Of a stretch of 60,107 nucleotides of DNA, positions 27,703 to 37,287 are shown one piece after another; within the stretch, counting starts at the first letter, position 1; every line of letters begins with the position of its first letter. This DNA comes from Xanthobacteraceae bacterium (lineage in GTDB: Bacteria > Pseudomonadota > Alphaproteobacteria > Rhizobiales > Xanthobacteraceae). The position numbers and the translations under genes are program-made. The notes beneath the pieces were generated by a model. That model was not told the DNA's origin. It saw only the letters and a list, made by a program, of their open reading frames with translations, and did not search any database. The stretch lies in NCBI GenBank assembly GCA_024508855.1, contig JANINJ010000008.1, forward strand, positions 1 to 60,107, given 5' to 3'.

Positions 27703-29289
27703 CTATTCGGCGGGAACCTGGGATTCCTGCAACTTCAGGGAATAGTAGGACGCATTGGTCTCGCCCCGCGAGGCATTGCGGGCGAATTTGATGAGATGAT
27801 GGGCAACCATGATCGAACTGATCAGGTATTCGATCTCGCCCCGAGCCAGCCGGCGCAGCGCGAAGGCCCAGAATTCGCGCCTGTAATCGCCGAGCACTCC
27901 GACCTTCCAGAAGATATTGCGCAGCATCGTCAGCCCCAGCTTGATATTCTTGGCCGATAGCCGTGCCCGCGACATCGGCGGATGCAGACGGTGCGGATAG
28001 GTTTCGCGGATCTGATATTCGAACCGCTCGAGCAATTTGGCCGGCTCATAGGCGCTGCCCATGCATTTGCGCCAGGTCGCGACAACGTGATCGTAGGGCA
28101 GCCGGAAATCGACATTCGAGTCGCGGCTGTCGTCCTCAATCAGCCTGTTCTCTCGTTTCAGACGGTCCCATAAAGGCGTTTGCGGCAATGCCTGCAGCAG
28201 ATTGATCGTCAGCAACGGGATTTGCGATTCGTCGATGAAGGTCAGCAGGTGCGACCCGGTTTCCGGCTTATCGGTATCGAGGCCGAGGATGATGCCCGAA
28301 ACCACTTCCATGCCGAAACTGTTGAGCGTGTGGATCGCCTCCATGATGGGCACCATCATGTTGTGATCCTTGTGCATGGCCTTCAGGGCCACCGGGTCCG
28401 GCGTCTCGATGCCGCAAAAGATCGTCGCGAAATACGCTTCGCGCATCTGCGCCAAGATTTCCGGCCGCTTGGCGATGTTGAGCGTCGCCTCGCAGGAGAA
28501 CCGCAGCACAAAGCCGGTTTTCTTCTGCCACTCGATCAGATGCGGCAGCAGGTCGAGTGCCGCCTTGCGGTTGCCGATAAAATTATCGTCGACGAAATAC
28601 ACCGAACCGTTGATGCCGCATTCCAGCAGCTTGTCGAGTTCGCGGGTGATCTGCTGTGGCGTCTTCAGCCGCGGATTGCGACCGTAAAGTCCGGGAATGT
28701 CGCAGAACTCGCACTGGTACGGACAACCGCTCGAATACTGGATGCTGCCGAGGAAGTAACGAGGGATATCGGCCAGCTCATAGGCCGGGATCGGGAACTG
28801 ATCCATGTCCAGACGATCGGCAGTTTTCAGCACAATCTGCCGTTCGGGGCGCGACGGATCGCGTGTCAATCGATCAATCAGGTCGTCGGTCGCATCGCCA
28901 AGCTCACCGATATGGAGATAATCGAACGCCGGGTAATATTCCGGACAGGCGCTCACCGAAGGACCACCGATCGCCACCGCCAGATCGAACGCATGTGCGC
29001 GATGGCAGATGTCGTTCATCTGCTGGCGCTGGATGTGCATGCCGCTCACCAGAACGGCCTCGGCCCATTCGAAATCCTGCTTCGACGCGGCTCGAATGTT
29101 CTCGTCGATGAAGCGAACCTCCCACGCTTGCGGAAGATATGCCGCAATCAGCAACAAGCCCTGCGGGGGCATGAAAGCCTGCACGCCGTCAGTCAGAGGA
29201 TAGGCGTGTTCGAAAGTACCGAATGAGGACGTGTAGCGCGGAAACACACACAGGATGCGCCTTACACTTCGATCAGCCTCACCGTTCAT
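27703..29289 (-). CDS. hpnP: Hopanoid C-2 methylase HpnP (B12-binding radical SAM)
   Basis: A 528-residue protein. Residues 10-140 resemble a B12-binding domain ('ILCVFPRYTSSFGTFEHAYP', 'GGPSVSACPEYYP'). The radical SAM core follows with C189-P-Y-Q-C193-E-F-C196 (CxxxCxxC) and 'DIPGLYGRNPRLKTPQQI'. The C-terminal region (about 420-528) matches the DUF4070 type seen in HpnP. HpnP uses SAM and cobalamin to methylate C-2 of the hopanoid A-ring. Other B12-radical SAM proteins of the same class exist, but the hopanoid context supports HpnP. The ATG at 29289 has CAGGGGG upstream; the open frame extends to 29493 without family-like sequence. Confidence 0.82.
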   Translation of the reverse strand: MNGEADRSVRRILCVFPRYTSSFGTFEHAYPLTDGVQAFMPPQGLLLIAAYLPQAWEVRFIDENIRAASKQDFEWAEAVLVSGMHIQRQQMNDICHRAHAFDLAVAIGGPSVSACPEYYPAFDYLHIGELGDATDDLIDRLTRDPSRPERQIVLKTADRLDMDQFPIPAYELADIPRYFLGSIQYSSGCPYQCEFCDIPGLYGRNPRLKTPQQITRELDKLLECGINGSVYFVDDNFIGNRKAALDLLPHLIEWQKKTGFVLRFSCEATLNIAKRPEILAQMREAYFATIFCGIETPDPVALKAMHKDHNMMVPIMEAIHTLNSFGMEVVSGIILGLDTDKPETGSHLLTFIDESQIPLLTINLLQALPQTPLWDRLKRENRLIEDDSRDSNVDFRLPYDHVVATWRKCMGSAYEPAKLLERFEYQIRETYPHRLHPPMSRARLSAKNIKLGLTMLRNIFWKVGVLGDYRREFWAFALRRLARGEIEYLISSIMVAHHLIKFARNASRGETNASYYSLKLQESQVPAE

Positions 29290-29559
29290 CAAACCCCCTG
29301 CAACATCACGTTCAACACGACTGCGGACTTTTGTTCTAACCCAGTCTAACTGCTGACCTGTGACACCGTTCCATACGACACGGCGCAAACGGCAAAATTC
29401 ATTGAGGAGGCTGGGCCACAAATTGCTCAACATTGTGGCGGGCCGCATGACATCAGTCGCGCGCGATTGGTCGGCTTTCCCGGCGAAATGCAAACGGGCG
29501 GAAAGGGCTTGAAGAAATCAGGCTTCAGTCCGGGGGTCTTATCAGAACCGCACAGCCCG

Positions 29560-31266
29560 TTAAGCGGCCCGAACGGTCGCGAGAAACTTGACCATCTCGG
29601 CCTTCAGCCGCTTGTTCTCATTCGACAGCAATTGGGCCGACGACAGCACCTGTGACGATGCAGAGCCGGTGTCGCTGGCGCTGCGGCTGACCGCCGCGAT
29701 ATTAGAGGCAACCTGCGTGGTGCCGACAGCAGCCTGCTGAACATTGCGTGCGATTTCATTCGTCGCCGCACCTTGTTGCTCGATGGCCGCGGCAATGGTC
29801 GACGCGATCTCGGCAACGCGGCCGATGGTGCCGCTGATTTCCTTGATCGCCAGCACCGATTCCTGCGTCGCCAGTTGCATCCCATCGATCTGAAGGGTGA
29901 TTTCGCTGGTGGCCTTAGCAGTCTGCGCCGACAGCGCCTTGACCTCCTGCGCCACAACGGCGAAGCCGCGGCCTGCCTCGCCTGCGCGCGCCGCCTCGAT
30001 CGTCGCGTTGAGCGCCAGCAGGTTGGTCTGTTCGGCAATGGTGGTGATGAGCTTCGTTACATCGCCGATGCGATTGGCGGCCAGCGACAGTTCGGTGATG
30101 CGCGCATCGGTTTGTTGCGCCTGCTCGACCGCTTCCTTGGCAATCTTGTTGGAATCCCTCACCTGGCGGCCGATCTCGCCGACCGATGCGGCCATTTCTT
30201 CGGTCGCGGACGCGACCGACTGAACATTGGCAGAGGTTTCTTCCGAGGCGCCGGCAACGATCGTGCTCAGTTCCTGCGTCGAGGCGCTGCTTTCCGTCAG
30301 CGTCACGGCCGAGTTCTCCAGCTCGCTCGACGCCGCACCGACGTTCTCGATGATGATACCAACCGCAGCCTCGAAGCCATCGGCGAGATTGTGAAGCTCG
30401 GCACGGCGCGCCGCGGCAAGTTCGCTTGTCTTGCCCTCACGCTCCGCCGCCTCGCGTTCCGCCTTGGCGATCGCCTGCAGCTTGAACTCGGCAACGCCGC
30501 GCGCCATCTGCCCGACTTCGTCGCCGCGCTGCAGCCCCGGCAGTTGAACAGCAAAATTGCCGACCGCCAGTTCACGCATGGCCGACGACATCGCCACCAC
30601 CGGGCGCGAAATGTTGCGCCCGATCAGGAACGACACGACCACTCCGGCCAACGCCACCACGGCGAGGAGGATCGACAACACGAACTGCTGCCGATCGAGC
30701 CGGATTCCGGCTCGCGCAATCTCGCGGTCGCGGCTGTCGCTGCTGCGCAGGATCAGATCGTCGGTGAGATCGGCAATTTCACCAAAATGGCGCTCAGCGC
30801 CCTTGATGAACATCAGCGCCGAGCCCGCATCCCCGTCCGCCATGTCGATGGCGTTCTTCGATTGCTTGATGTAGCCGGCAACCGACGCCTTCAGTTTCGC
30901 AAAGGCTTCCGGCTTCATGCCCGACGATGCGTCCAGACTCGCGACGGCCTGTAACGCTTCCTCGATCCGGCTTGAAGCTGCCGTGGCTTCCTTGGCAACC
31001 GCCTGAATCTTGCTTTCGTCTTTTTCGTTGGCTGCGGTTGCGGCCAGCCGATACAGTTTGGCATGCGCAGTCCACACCGCTGTATTCAGATCGGTGGCGA
31101 GTTCGGATTGCCGGATCGGGCCCGCCACCAGCGCATCCACGCTCGCCTTGTTGGCACGCAGCGTTTGCAGCGCGTAGATGCCAAGACCGATCAGAACGAG
31201 GATCAGGAACGCGGGTGCAACCTGTACTTTCCAGGAAATTCCCAGGTTTCTGATCCAGTTGAACAT
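29560..31266 (-). CDS. Methyl-accepting chemotaxis protein
   Basis: A 568-residue transmembrane chemoreceptor. The first helix is at about 13-33, then a periplasmic helical sensing domain of about 160 residues (four-helix-bundle type), and a second helix at about 194-216. A HAMP domain follows (about 217-270), then a long signalling coiled coil with the hairpin tip '[19 protein letters not shown]', which contacts CheA/CheW. No C-terminal CheR-docking pentapeptide is seen. Ligand unknown. The next gene on the same strand upstream encodes a free periplasmic cache protein, a possible ligand-binding partner. Confidence 0.93.
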   Translation of the reverse strand: MFNWIRNLGISWKVQVAPAFLILVLIGLGIYALQTLRANKASVDALVAGPIRQSELATDLNTAVWTAHAKLYRLAATAANEKDESKIQAVAKEATAASSRIEEALQAVASLDASSGMKPEAFAKLKASVAGYIKQSKNAIDMADGDAGSALMFIKGAERHFGEIADLTDDLILRSSDSRDREIARAGIRLDRQQFVLSILLAVVALAGVVVSFLIGRNISRPVVAMSSAMRELAVGNFAVQLPGLQRGDEVGQMARGVAEFKLQAIAKAEREAAEREGKTSELAAARRAELHNLADGFEAAVGIIIENVGAASSELENSAVTLTESSASTQELSTIVAGASEETSANVQSVASATEEMAASVGEIGRQVRDSNKIAKEAVEQAQQTDARITELSLAANRIGDVTKLITTIAEQTNLLALNATIEAARAGEAGRGFAVVAQEVKALSAQTAKATSEITLQIDGMQLATQESVLAIKEISGTIGRVAEIASTIAAAIEQQGAATNEIARNVQQAAVGTTQVASNIAAVSRSASDTGSASSQVLSSAQLLSNENKRLKAEMVKFLATVRAA

Positions 31267-31335
31267 GATCGATCCCGATTACTGCGCGCGGAAGTACCGC
31301 GCGTATGACTTGAAGAATTAAGCGCGCAAGCGAAG

Positions 31336-31357
31336 CCGCTGGACGTCGGTCCAGCGG
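31336..31357. terminator. Hairpin downstream of the cache protein gene
   Basis: A 9-bp perfect stem CCGCTGGAC / GTCCAGCGG with a 4-base loop, extendable by A-T and G-T pairs. It lies between the cache gene stop (31370) and the chemoreceptor start (31266). No strong T-run; it may be an attenuator rather than a full stop. Confidence 0.5.
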
Positions 31358-31369
31358 TTTCCGTTTCCG

Positions 31370-31834
31370 CTAAAGCTTGTAGATACCGGCGCAGACCGCG
31401 GTGTTGTCCAGCTTCTCGCAATACATCTGCTTCGGCTCGACCTTCTTGCTCACCGGATTGACGAACTTGTAGTCCTGCCAGAACGATGGCTGCTTGGCCG
31501 CGAGTTCGACGCGTTCCTTGACGTACAGCTTGCCGTCCACATCCTGCGCGTCGATCATGTCCTTGCCGACGAACTTCTGATTGGCGCCGTGCGCCAGCAC
31601 CTTGCCATCGAGCTGATAGACCACAACGTAAAGGTCGTCCTTCACGAACTTGCCGGTCTTGTTGCTGATCTCCGGATAGGCCTTCGCCGGCCCCTCGGTC
31701 TTGATAAAGGTGACCGCGTTTTTCACCATAGCGACGGCGTCGTCCTTGGTGGCGTTGCCGGCGAGCGCCGGGCCGGCAAGGACAAAGGTTGCGGCCAACA
31801 GCAAGACCGTGGGCTTCGAGAGGCAGCTTTTCAC
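31370..31834 (-). CDS. Periplasmic single-cache-domain protein
   Basis: A 154-residue exported protein. A signal peptide covers about 1-26 ('AGPALAG'). The mature protein is a single cache-type domain: a long helix ('TKDDAVAMVKNAVTFIKTEG'), then the beta-sheet part 'DLYVVVYQLDGKVLAHGANQ', 'FVGKDMIDAQDVDGK' and 'PSFWQDYKFVNP'. It has no membrane helix and no signalling domain. Start is GTG at 31834 with GGAG nine bases upstream; the longer frame to 31900 lacks a good site. Placed before the chemoreceptor gene on the same strand, it is probably a soluble ligand-binding accessory. Confidence 0.82.
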   Translation of the reverse strand: MKSCLSKPTVLLLAATFVLAGPALAGNATKDDAVAMVKNAVTFIKTEGPAKAYPEISNKTGKFVKDDLYVVVYQLDGKVLAHGANQKFVGKDMIDAQDVDGKLYVKERVELAAKQPSFWQDYKFVNPVSKKVEPKQMYCEKLDNTAVCAGIYKL

Positions 31835-31982
31835 CTTGAAATCTCCGAATTTGATGGCGGTAGCCGCGCGGAACGGCGCGTTGCCTAAACAAAGCCACAA
31901 AATCGGAAACCGACCGTTAAGAACTGTAAATCGCTACCACCCCAGCGGCCCGCGGGCCGTCCTTGGTGGCTGTCTTATGTCC

Positions 31983-33506
31983 CTACATCGTGGCGCCAAG
32001 CACCCATGGCGCGAATTCGGCGCCGCCGAAATCAAAGCTCTCGCTTTTCGTCGGCTCGCCGGACGCGACCCGCAGCATCAGGTCGAAGATGCGCTGGCCG
32101 CACTGCTGCACGGTCTCTTCGCCATCGAGAATGGTGCCGCAATTGACGTCCATGTCGTCTTCCATCCGCCGATACATCGGCGAATTGGTGGCGAGTTTGA
32201 TCGACGGCGCAGGCTTGCAGCCGAAGACGCTGCCGCGTCCGGTGGTGAAACACACGAGGTTCGCCCCGCCCGCCACCTGCCCGGTCGCCGCGACTGGATC
32301 GTAGCCGGGCGTATCCATGAACACGAAACCCTTCCGGGTGACGGCTTCGGCATAATTGACGACATCGACCAGATTGGTGCTGCCCGCTTTAGCCATCGCA
32401 CCGAGCGATTTCTCCAGAATCGTCGTCAAGCCGCCCGCCTTGTTGCCGGGGCTTGGATTGGCATTCATCTCCGCGCCTTCGCGCTTCGTATAATCTTCCC
32501 ACCAGCGCATCAGCGCGACCAGTTTCTCGCCGACCTCGCGACTGACCGCGCGGCGCGTCAGCAGATGTTCGGCGCCGTAGGTCTCCGGAGTTTCGGAAAG
32601 AATGACGGTGCCGCCATGGCGCACCAGCAGGTCGCTGGCCGCGCCGAGCGCCGGATTGGCCGAGATGCCGGAATAGCCGTCCGAACCGCCACACTGCAGC
32701 GCCACCGTGAGTTCGCTGGCCGGCACCGTTTCGCGCTGCACCTTGTTGGCGTCCTGCAGTGCCTCCTTGACGAAGGCGATGCCGGCCTCGGTGGTCTTGC
32801 GGGTCCCGCCTATCTCCTGAATCTGCAATTCGCGCAGCCGCCCCGCCAGCTTCTGCTCCTGCATCAGGCCGCCGATCTGGTTGATCTCGCAGCCGAGCCC
32901 CAACACGACCACCGCCGCGAAATTCGCGTGCCGCGCATAGCCGCCGAGCGTACGTCGCAGCAGCGCCAGCGGCTCGTCCTGCGTCATGCCGCAGCCGGTC
33001 TTGTGGGTCAGCGCCACGACGCCGTCGACATTGGGAAAATCCGCCAGCGGGTCATGTCCGCTGAACGGATTCTTCTTGAACACATCCGCCACCAGCCCGG
33101 CGACATGCGCGCTGCAATTCACGCTGGTGAGGATACCGATATAGTTGCGCGTCGCCACGCGGCCGTCGGCGCGGCGGATACCTTCGAAGGTCGCCGGCAG
33201 GTCGAAATTCGGCGTCGGCTGCGCATCGACACCGTAAGCATAGTCGCGCGCGAAATCACCCATGCCGCAATTATGCGTATGGATGTGCTGCCCGGGCGCG
33301 ATCGGCGTTGTGGCAAAGCCGATGATCTGGCCATAGCGACGGATCGCCGCGCCTTCGGCGATCGGCTTGATCGCGACCTTGTGGCCGGCGGGAATCCGGT
33401 CGACCGTCGTCACACCGTCTGCCACCTCCACTCCCGGCAACAGCATGACGCGTGCGATCAGGACGCTATCGTCGGGATGAAGACGGATGACGGGGGCTGC
33501 GGCCAT
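31983..33506 (-). CDS. UxaA-family altronate/galactarate-type dehydratase
   Basis: A 507-residue enzyme of the altronate dehydratase (UxaA) family. The N-terminal SAF domain (about 1-90: 'IRLHPDDSVLIARVMLLPG', 'GQHIHTHNCGMGDF') is fused to the large catalytic part with 'RNYIGILTSVNCSA', 'LTHKTGCGM' and 'LQCGGSDGYSGISANPALG'. Family members dehydrate sugar acids (altronate, galactarate) using iron. Third gene of a minus-strand operon after the Ldh2-type dehydrogenase and the aldolase, which fits a pathway from an aldonic acid to a 2-keto-3-deoxy acid and pyruvate. A good AGAGGA site precedes the ATG. Confidence 0.87.
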   Translation of the reverse strand: MAAAPVIRLHPDDSVLIARVMLLPGVEVADGVTTVDRIPAGHKVAIKPIAEGAAIRRYGQIIGFATTPIAPGQHIHTHNCGMGDFARDYAYGVDAQPTPNFDLPATFEGIRRADGRVATRNYIGILTSVNCSAHVAGLVADVFKKNPFSGHDPLADFPNVDGVVALTHKTGCGMTQDEPLALLRRTLGGYARHANFAAVVVLGLGCEINQIGGLMQEQKLAGRLRELQIQEIGGTRKTTEAGIAFVKEALQDANKVQRETVPASELTVALQCGGSDGYSGISANPALGAASDLLVRHGGTVILSETPETYGAEHLLTRRAVSREVGEKLVALMRWWEDYTKREGAEMNANPSPGNKAGGLTTILEKSLGAMAKAGSTNLVDVVNYAEAVTRKGFVFMDTPGYDPVAATGQVAGGANLVCFTTGRGSVFGCKPAPSIKLATNSPMYRRMEDDMDVNCGTILDGEETVQQCGQRIFDLMLRVASGEPTKSESFDFGGAEFAPWVLGATM

Positions 33507-33527
33507 GATCGTGATCCTCTGTTTTCA

Positions 33528-33553
33528 CATCTCCCCGCAAACGTGGGGAGATG
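33528..33553. other. Intercistronic hairpin between aldolase and UxaA-type gene
   Basis: CATCTCCCC pairs with GGGGAGATG (9 bp) around an 8-base loop that can add a wobble and a GC pair. It sits between two genes of the same operon, so it is probably an mRNA processing or stability element. Confidence 0.55.
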
Positions 33554-33583
33554 AAGATGGGCACCCGGAATGACGCGATGTCA

Positions 33584-34360
33584 TTACGCCTTGCCGGATG
33601 AATCCTTGCGCGTCTGGTCGACCCATTGCCTCGCGGCGGTGGCCATGATGCCGCTGTCGTTCGCAAGAGTCACCAGCTTGAAACCCATGCCGATGTTCTT
33701 GGCTGCGCCTGCCGGGCCGGAACAATGAATTCCCGGATACAACCCGCGCTTGTCGCATTCCTTGATGATCTTCTCGTAGATCTTGAGAATCTCCGGTTCC
33801 TCGCGGTCGAGCTTCGGCACGAGACCATAGGAGAAGCCGAGATCGGACGGCCCGATATAGACGCCATTGATGCCCTCGACATCGAGGATCGCTTCCATAT
33901 TTTCGACCGCGGTCCTGGTCTCCATCATCGGCAGCAACACGATCTCATCGTTGGCCGTCTGCTGGTAGGTGCCGGCGGAGCCATACATCCCCGAGCGGAT
34001 CGGGCCGTTCGAGCGCGTCCCCTTCGGCGGATATTTGGCATATTGCACCAGATTCTTCGCTTCCTGCGGCGTGTTGATCATCGGGCAGATCACGCCATAT
34101 GCGCCGCCATCCAGCACCTTGCCGATAATGCCGGGTTCGTTCCAAGGCACACGAACCATCGGCGTCACGGGATGCCCATGCATCGCCTGGAAGCAATGCA
34201 CCATCGACTGATAGTCCTGCACGCCGTGCTGCATATCGACGGTAACACTGTCGAACCCGCACTGCGCCATCACTTCGGCGGAAAAGCCGGACGGGATCGC
34301 CAACCACGCGTTCACGACAGCCTTGCCGGACTTCCAAATCTCCTTGACCTTATTCGCCAT
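33584..34360 (-). CDS. HpcH/HpaI-family pyruvate aldolase
   Basis: A 258-residue class II (metal-dependent) aldolase. The catalytic set of the family is visible: H45 in 'VDMQHGVQDY', R70 in 'MVRVP', E147 in 'MMETRTAVEN' and D173 in 'IGPSDLGFSYG'. The family cleaves 2-keto-4-hydroxy acids to pyruvate and an aldehyde. Two roles are possible: the sugar-acid operon in which it lies, or the HpaI step of homoprotocatechuate breakdown encoded just beyond the dehydrogenase. The ATG at 34360 has AAGGA seven bases upstream. Confidence 0.88.
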   Translation of the reverse strand: MANKVKEIWKSGKAVVNAWLAIPSGFSAEVMAQCGFDSVTVDMQHGVQDYQSMVHCFQAMHGHPVTPMVRVPWNEPGIIGKVLDGGAYGVICPMINTPQEAKNLVQYAKYPPKGTRSNGPIRSGMYGSAGTYQQTANDEIVLLPMMETRTAVENMEAILDVEGINGVYIGPSDLGFSYGLVPKLDREEPEILKIYEKIIKECDKRGLYPGIHCSGPAGAAKNIGMGFKLVTLANDSGIMATAARQWVDQTRKDSSGKA

Positions 34361-34461
34361 CTTCAATCCTTCTGGTTGGGTCTGTTCGTGAACTCTGGAA
34401 CTGCGATCGCCGCAAGGTCATCGGCCGAAACGACGACATCTTCGGTGGAGATCGCCCGCAT

Positions 34462-35547
34462 TCATGCCGAAGCGTTCTGGATTGCGGATTCGCTGACGCC
34501 GACTTCCCGTGCCGTGTTGACGATCGCAGCCCAGGTTTCGTCCGGCAGCGGCACGCCGTTGGCCGTGCGCTCGGCGCGCGTTCGCGCTTCCGGCTCGCCG
34601 GGAATAAGCACCTCGTCGATGCCGGCGACCGGCTTGGTGTCCTTGAAGTAGGACACGTAGCGCGAAATCTCACCGTCAAAGAAGTTTGCGGGATCGATGC
34701 GCTTGGGATCGACATAGATCGCGAACATGCCGTTGGCGAAGCGACGGTTCGGCGCTGTCGCGCCGGTGCCGGTCAATGCGCCGCCGAGCAGTTCGCAAAT
34801 CAGTGCGAGTCCCGAGCCCTTGTGTTCGCCGAACGCCCGGATTGCACCCCTGCCCTGCGAATGATCGCGCGCGCCTTCCGGCGTGTAGGGACCGTACAAG
34901 GTGACAGGATCCTCATTCAGCACACCGTCCGGTCCGATCAAGGCGCCCTTCGGCAATTTCTTGCCGCCGCGGCTTGCTACCAGCACCTTGCCCTCGGCGA
35001 CGATCGACGTCGCGAAGTCCAGCACCACCGGCCGTTGTCCTTCGCGCGGAATGCCGACGCAATACGGCGCGGTCGACAACCGCCGCTCGACGCCGCCATA
35101 GGGTGCAACAAGGATCGACCCGGCGGCATTGACGAAGTGGATCGACACCAGCCCTTCCGCCGCCGCCATCTCGGCCCAGTCGCCGACACGGCCGATATGC
35201 CCAGCGTTACGCAAGGCAATCGCGGCGAGCCCCGTGGCCTTGCACTTCTCGATGCCGATCTTCACCGCTTGCGGAGCGACGGTCTGGCCATAACCGAACT
35301 TGCCATCAACGACCGCCAGCGACGGCGTATCGACGACGAGGTCGACGGTCTGGTCAGGAACCACCCCGCCCATGTTCTTCCATCGCACATAAACAGGGAC
35401 GCGGATCACGCCGTGGCTGTCATGTCCGGTCAGGTTGGCGGTGGTGAGGTAGGTGGCGATCCGTTTGGCTTCGGCTGCGGAAGAGCCTGCATGGCTAAAC
35501 ACGTCGGCGACGAAATCGATCAGCTTCTGAACCTGCACGGTCACCAT
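34462..35547 (-). CDS. Ldh2-family (malate/L-lactate/ureidoglycolate type) dehydrogenase
   Basis: A 361-residue NAD(P)-dependent dehydrogenase of the Ldh2 (not Rossmann-fold) family. Signatures: 'NLTGHDSHGVIRVPVY' near the N-terminus, 'GHIGRVGDWAEMAAAEGLVS' and 'HKGSGLALICELLGG' in the C-terminal half. Members reduce or oxidise 2-keto/2-hydroxy acids such as malate, lactate, 2,3-diketogulonate and ureidoglycolate. It is the first gene of the operon with the aldolase and UxaA-type dehydratase, so a sugar-acid-derived 2-keto acid is a likely substrate. An AAGGAG lies 13 bases upstream, a bit far from the ATG. Confidence 0.88.
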   Translation of the reverse strand: MVTVQVQKLIDFVADVFSHAGSSAAEAKRIATYLTTANLTGHDSHGVIRVPVYVRWKNMGGVVPDQTVDLVVDTPSLAVVDGKFGYGQTVAPQAVKIGIEKCKATGLAAIALRNAGHIGRVGDWAEMAAAEGLVSIHFVNAAGSILVAPYGGVERRLSTAPYCVGIPREGQRPVVLDFATSIVAEGKVLVASRGGKKLPKGALIGPDGVLNEDPVTLYGPYTPEGARDHSQGRGAIRAFGEHKGSGLALICELLGGALTGTGATAPNRRFANGMFAIYVDPKRIDPANFFDGEISRYVSYFKDTKPVAGIDEVLIPGEPEARTRAERTANGVPLPDETWAAIVNTAREVGVSESAIQNASA

Positions 35548-35701
35548 GGCGCGGCGCTCGCTCCTTTGTCTATTTTTTGATTGTCGTTGCAGTTTGCGCG
35601 AAAACCCCGCGGCCTGTCTATGGTCAACTCATATGGCTGCGATCGGCGATGACGCCAAACCGCATCAGCTATCGCATTTGTGATGGCATGCAATTTTGCG
35701 A

Positions 35702-36277
35702 CTACAGGGATGCATCATTTTCGTCGGCTACACTATCGCCGTTCGGCAACGGCATGTCCGCCAGGCTGGTTTCGAGCGCATGCAGCAGATCCTGCAACTC
35801 GGCAAGTCGGTCGGCACCGTAGCGCCGCGTAATCTCTGCATAGATCGCTTCCGACGAGGGGGCGACAGCTTCGATCAACCGAAGGCCCTTTGGCGTGATC
35901 GATACAATGCCGCGGCGCAGGTCGGCCTTGAGGGTGCGCCGTTCGATTAGCCGCCGTTCTTCGAGATCACGCAGGATGCGCGACAGGCTTGGCCCCAGCA
36001 GGTAGGCCACCCGCGCCAGTTCGGTGACCTCGATGCTCTCGAAAGATGTCAATGCCCTAAGGATACGCCACTGCTGTTCGGTGAGGCCGTGCGCGCGCAG
36101 CGGCACCCGGAAGTGACGCATCACTGCCTCGCGCGCGCGCAGCAGTGCCATCGGCAGGGAACGGGAAAACCCGCGGATCGGCATCTGCGAGGCGTCGGGT
36201 GCATCGGTCCCGGCGACCACGCTCGACGTCGCAGATCCACGACGTCCGCTCTCTTTCGCAGGCTTCTTCATCGGCAT
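35702..36277 (-). CDS. hpaR: MarR-family regulator HpaR
   Basis: A 191-residue winged-helix regulator. After about 35 basic, disordered N-terminal residues comes 'RGFSRSLPMALLRAREAVMR', then the MarR core with 'HGLTEQQWRILRAL', 'VTELARVAYLLGPSLSRILR' as recognition helix and the wing 'RTLKADLRRGIVSITPKG'. HpaR represses the homoprotocatechuate genes and is relieved by the aromatic ligand. It is divergent from hpaH with a perfect 12-bp palindrome between them. The frame is open to 36385; the start chosen (ATG 36277) is one of several possible, with no strong ribosome-binding site to decide. Confidence 0.8.
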   Translation of the reverse strand: MPMKKPAKESGRRGSATSSVVAGTDAPDASQMPIRGFSRSLPMALLRAREAVMRHFRVPLRAHGLTEQQWRILRALTSFESIEVTELARVAYLLGPSLSRILRDLEERRLIERRTLKADLRRGIVSITPKGLRLIEAVAPSSEAIYAEITRRYGADRLAELQDLLHALETSLADMPLPNGDSVADENDASL

Positions 36278-36385
36278 CGTCGTTTCATCCGTCCAGGCAG
36301 CCCTCATCCGGGGATTGCCGTCATACCTACTACATGCTCGGGTTACAGCGCAAAACCACCGCGCCGCGGCCTTGATCGTTTTCAT

Positions 36386-36397
36386 TTAACATGTTAA
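36386..36397. promoter_or_regulatory. Perfect palindrome in the hpaR-hpaH intergenic region (probable HpaR operator)
   Basis: TTAACATGTTAA is a perfect 12-bp palindrome within an AT-rich stretch (36380-36406) between divergent hpaR and hpaH. Size and symmetry fit MarR-family operators, and its location could control both directions. The assignment to HpaR is inferred from position. Confidence 0.7.
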
Positions 36398-36447
36398 TCA
36401 TATTTGGACAGGCCTCTTTCTGGCTGCATTATCAGGGCGTCGATCGC

Positions 36448-37254
36448 ATGGCACTGACCCAGGCTGAAATCACCCGCGCCGCCGAACGGCTGCATCAGGC
36501 CGAGCGGACCCGTGTGCAGATTCGCCAGCTCTCGCAGGATCATCCCGGCATCACCATCGAGGATTCCTACGCGATCCAGAAGGCATGGGTCGACCTCAAG
36601 GTAGCCGGAGGCCGGGTCATTCGCGGCCACAAAATCGGCCTCACCTCCAAGGCGATGCAGAGCGCGCTGAACATCGACGAGCCGGATTCCGGCATCCTGC
36701 TGGACGATATGTTCTTCGCGGACGGCGGACTGGTACCGAGCGATCGCTTCATCGGCACGCGGGTCGAGGCCGAACTGGCGTTCGTCATGAAGCGCCGGCT
36801 CGAGGGACCGAACTGCACGATGTTCGACGTCCTCAACGCCACCGATTTTGTGATTCCCGCGCTTGAAATTCTCGATACGCGCATCGAGCGCGTCGATCCG
36901 CAAACCAAGGCGACGCGCAAGATTTTCGACACCATCGCCGACAATGCTGCGAATGCAGGCATCGTCATGGGCGGCCGGCCGCTGCGGCCGCTGGACACCG
37001 ACCTGCGCTGGGTCGGTGCGATGTGTTACCGTAACGGCCAGCTTGAGGAGACCGGCCTCGCCGCCGGCGTGCTCAACCACCCGGCAACCAGCGTAGCGTG
37101 GCTCGCCAACAAGATTGCACCGCAAGGTCATGCGCTGGAGCCCGGTCAGGTGGTGCTGGCGGGATCATTCATCCGGCCGATCGAGACCCGCAAGGGCGAC
37201 ACCATTCAGGCCGACTATGGTCCCTATGGCTCGGTGAGTTGCTACTTTGCCTGA
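36448..37254 (+). CDS. hpaH: 2-oxo-hept-4-ene-1,7-dioate hydratase HpaH
   Basis: A 268-residue enzyme of the hydratase/decarboxylase branch of the fumarylacetoacetase superfamily. Landmarks: '[16 protein letters not shown]', '[19 protein letters not shown]' with the metal-binding glutamates, '[12 protein letters not shown]' and '[19 protein letters not shown]'. HpaH hydrates 2-hydroxyhepta-2,4-diene-1,7-dioate in the homoprotocatechuate pathway. The ATG at 36448 fits the family length; the frame is open from 36391 inside the operator region. First gene of the plus-strand hpa operon. Confidence 0.9.
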   Translation: MALTQAEITRAAERLHQAERTRVQIRQLSQDHPGITIEDSYAIQKAWVDLKVAGGRVIRGHKIGLTSKAMQSALNIDEPDSGILLDDMFFADGGLVPSDRFIGTRVEAELAFVMKRRLEGPNCTMFDVLNATDFVIPALEILDTRIERVDPQTKATRKIFDTIADNAANAGIVMGGRPLRPLDTDLRWVGAMCYRNGQLEETGLAAGVLNHPATSVAWLANKIAPQGHALEPGQVVLAGSFIRPIETRKGDTIQADYGPYGSVSCYFA

Positions 37255-37287
37255 GATCGCATCGCCGCCACTGTGAGGAGCCACGAC

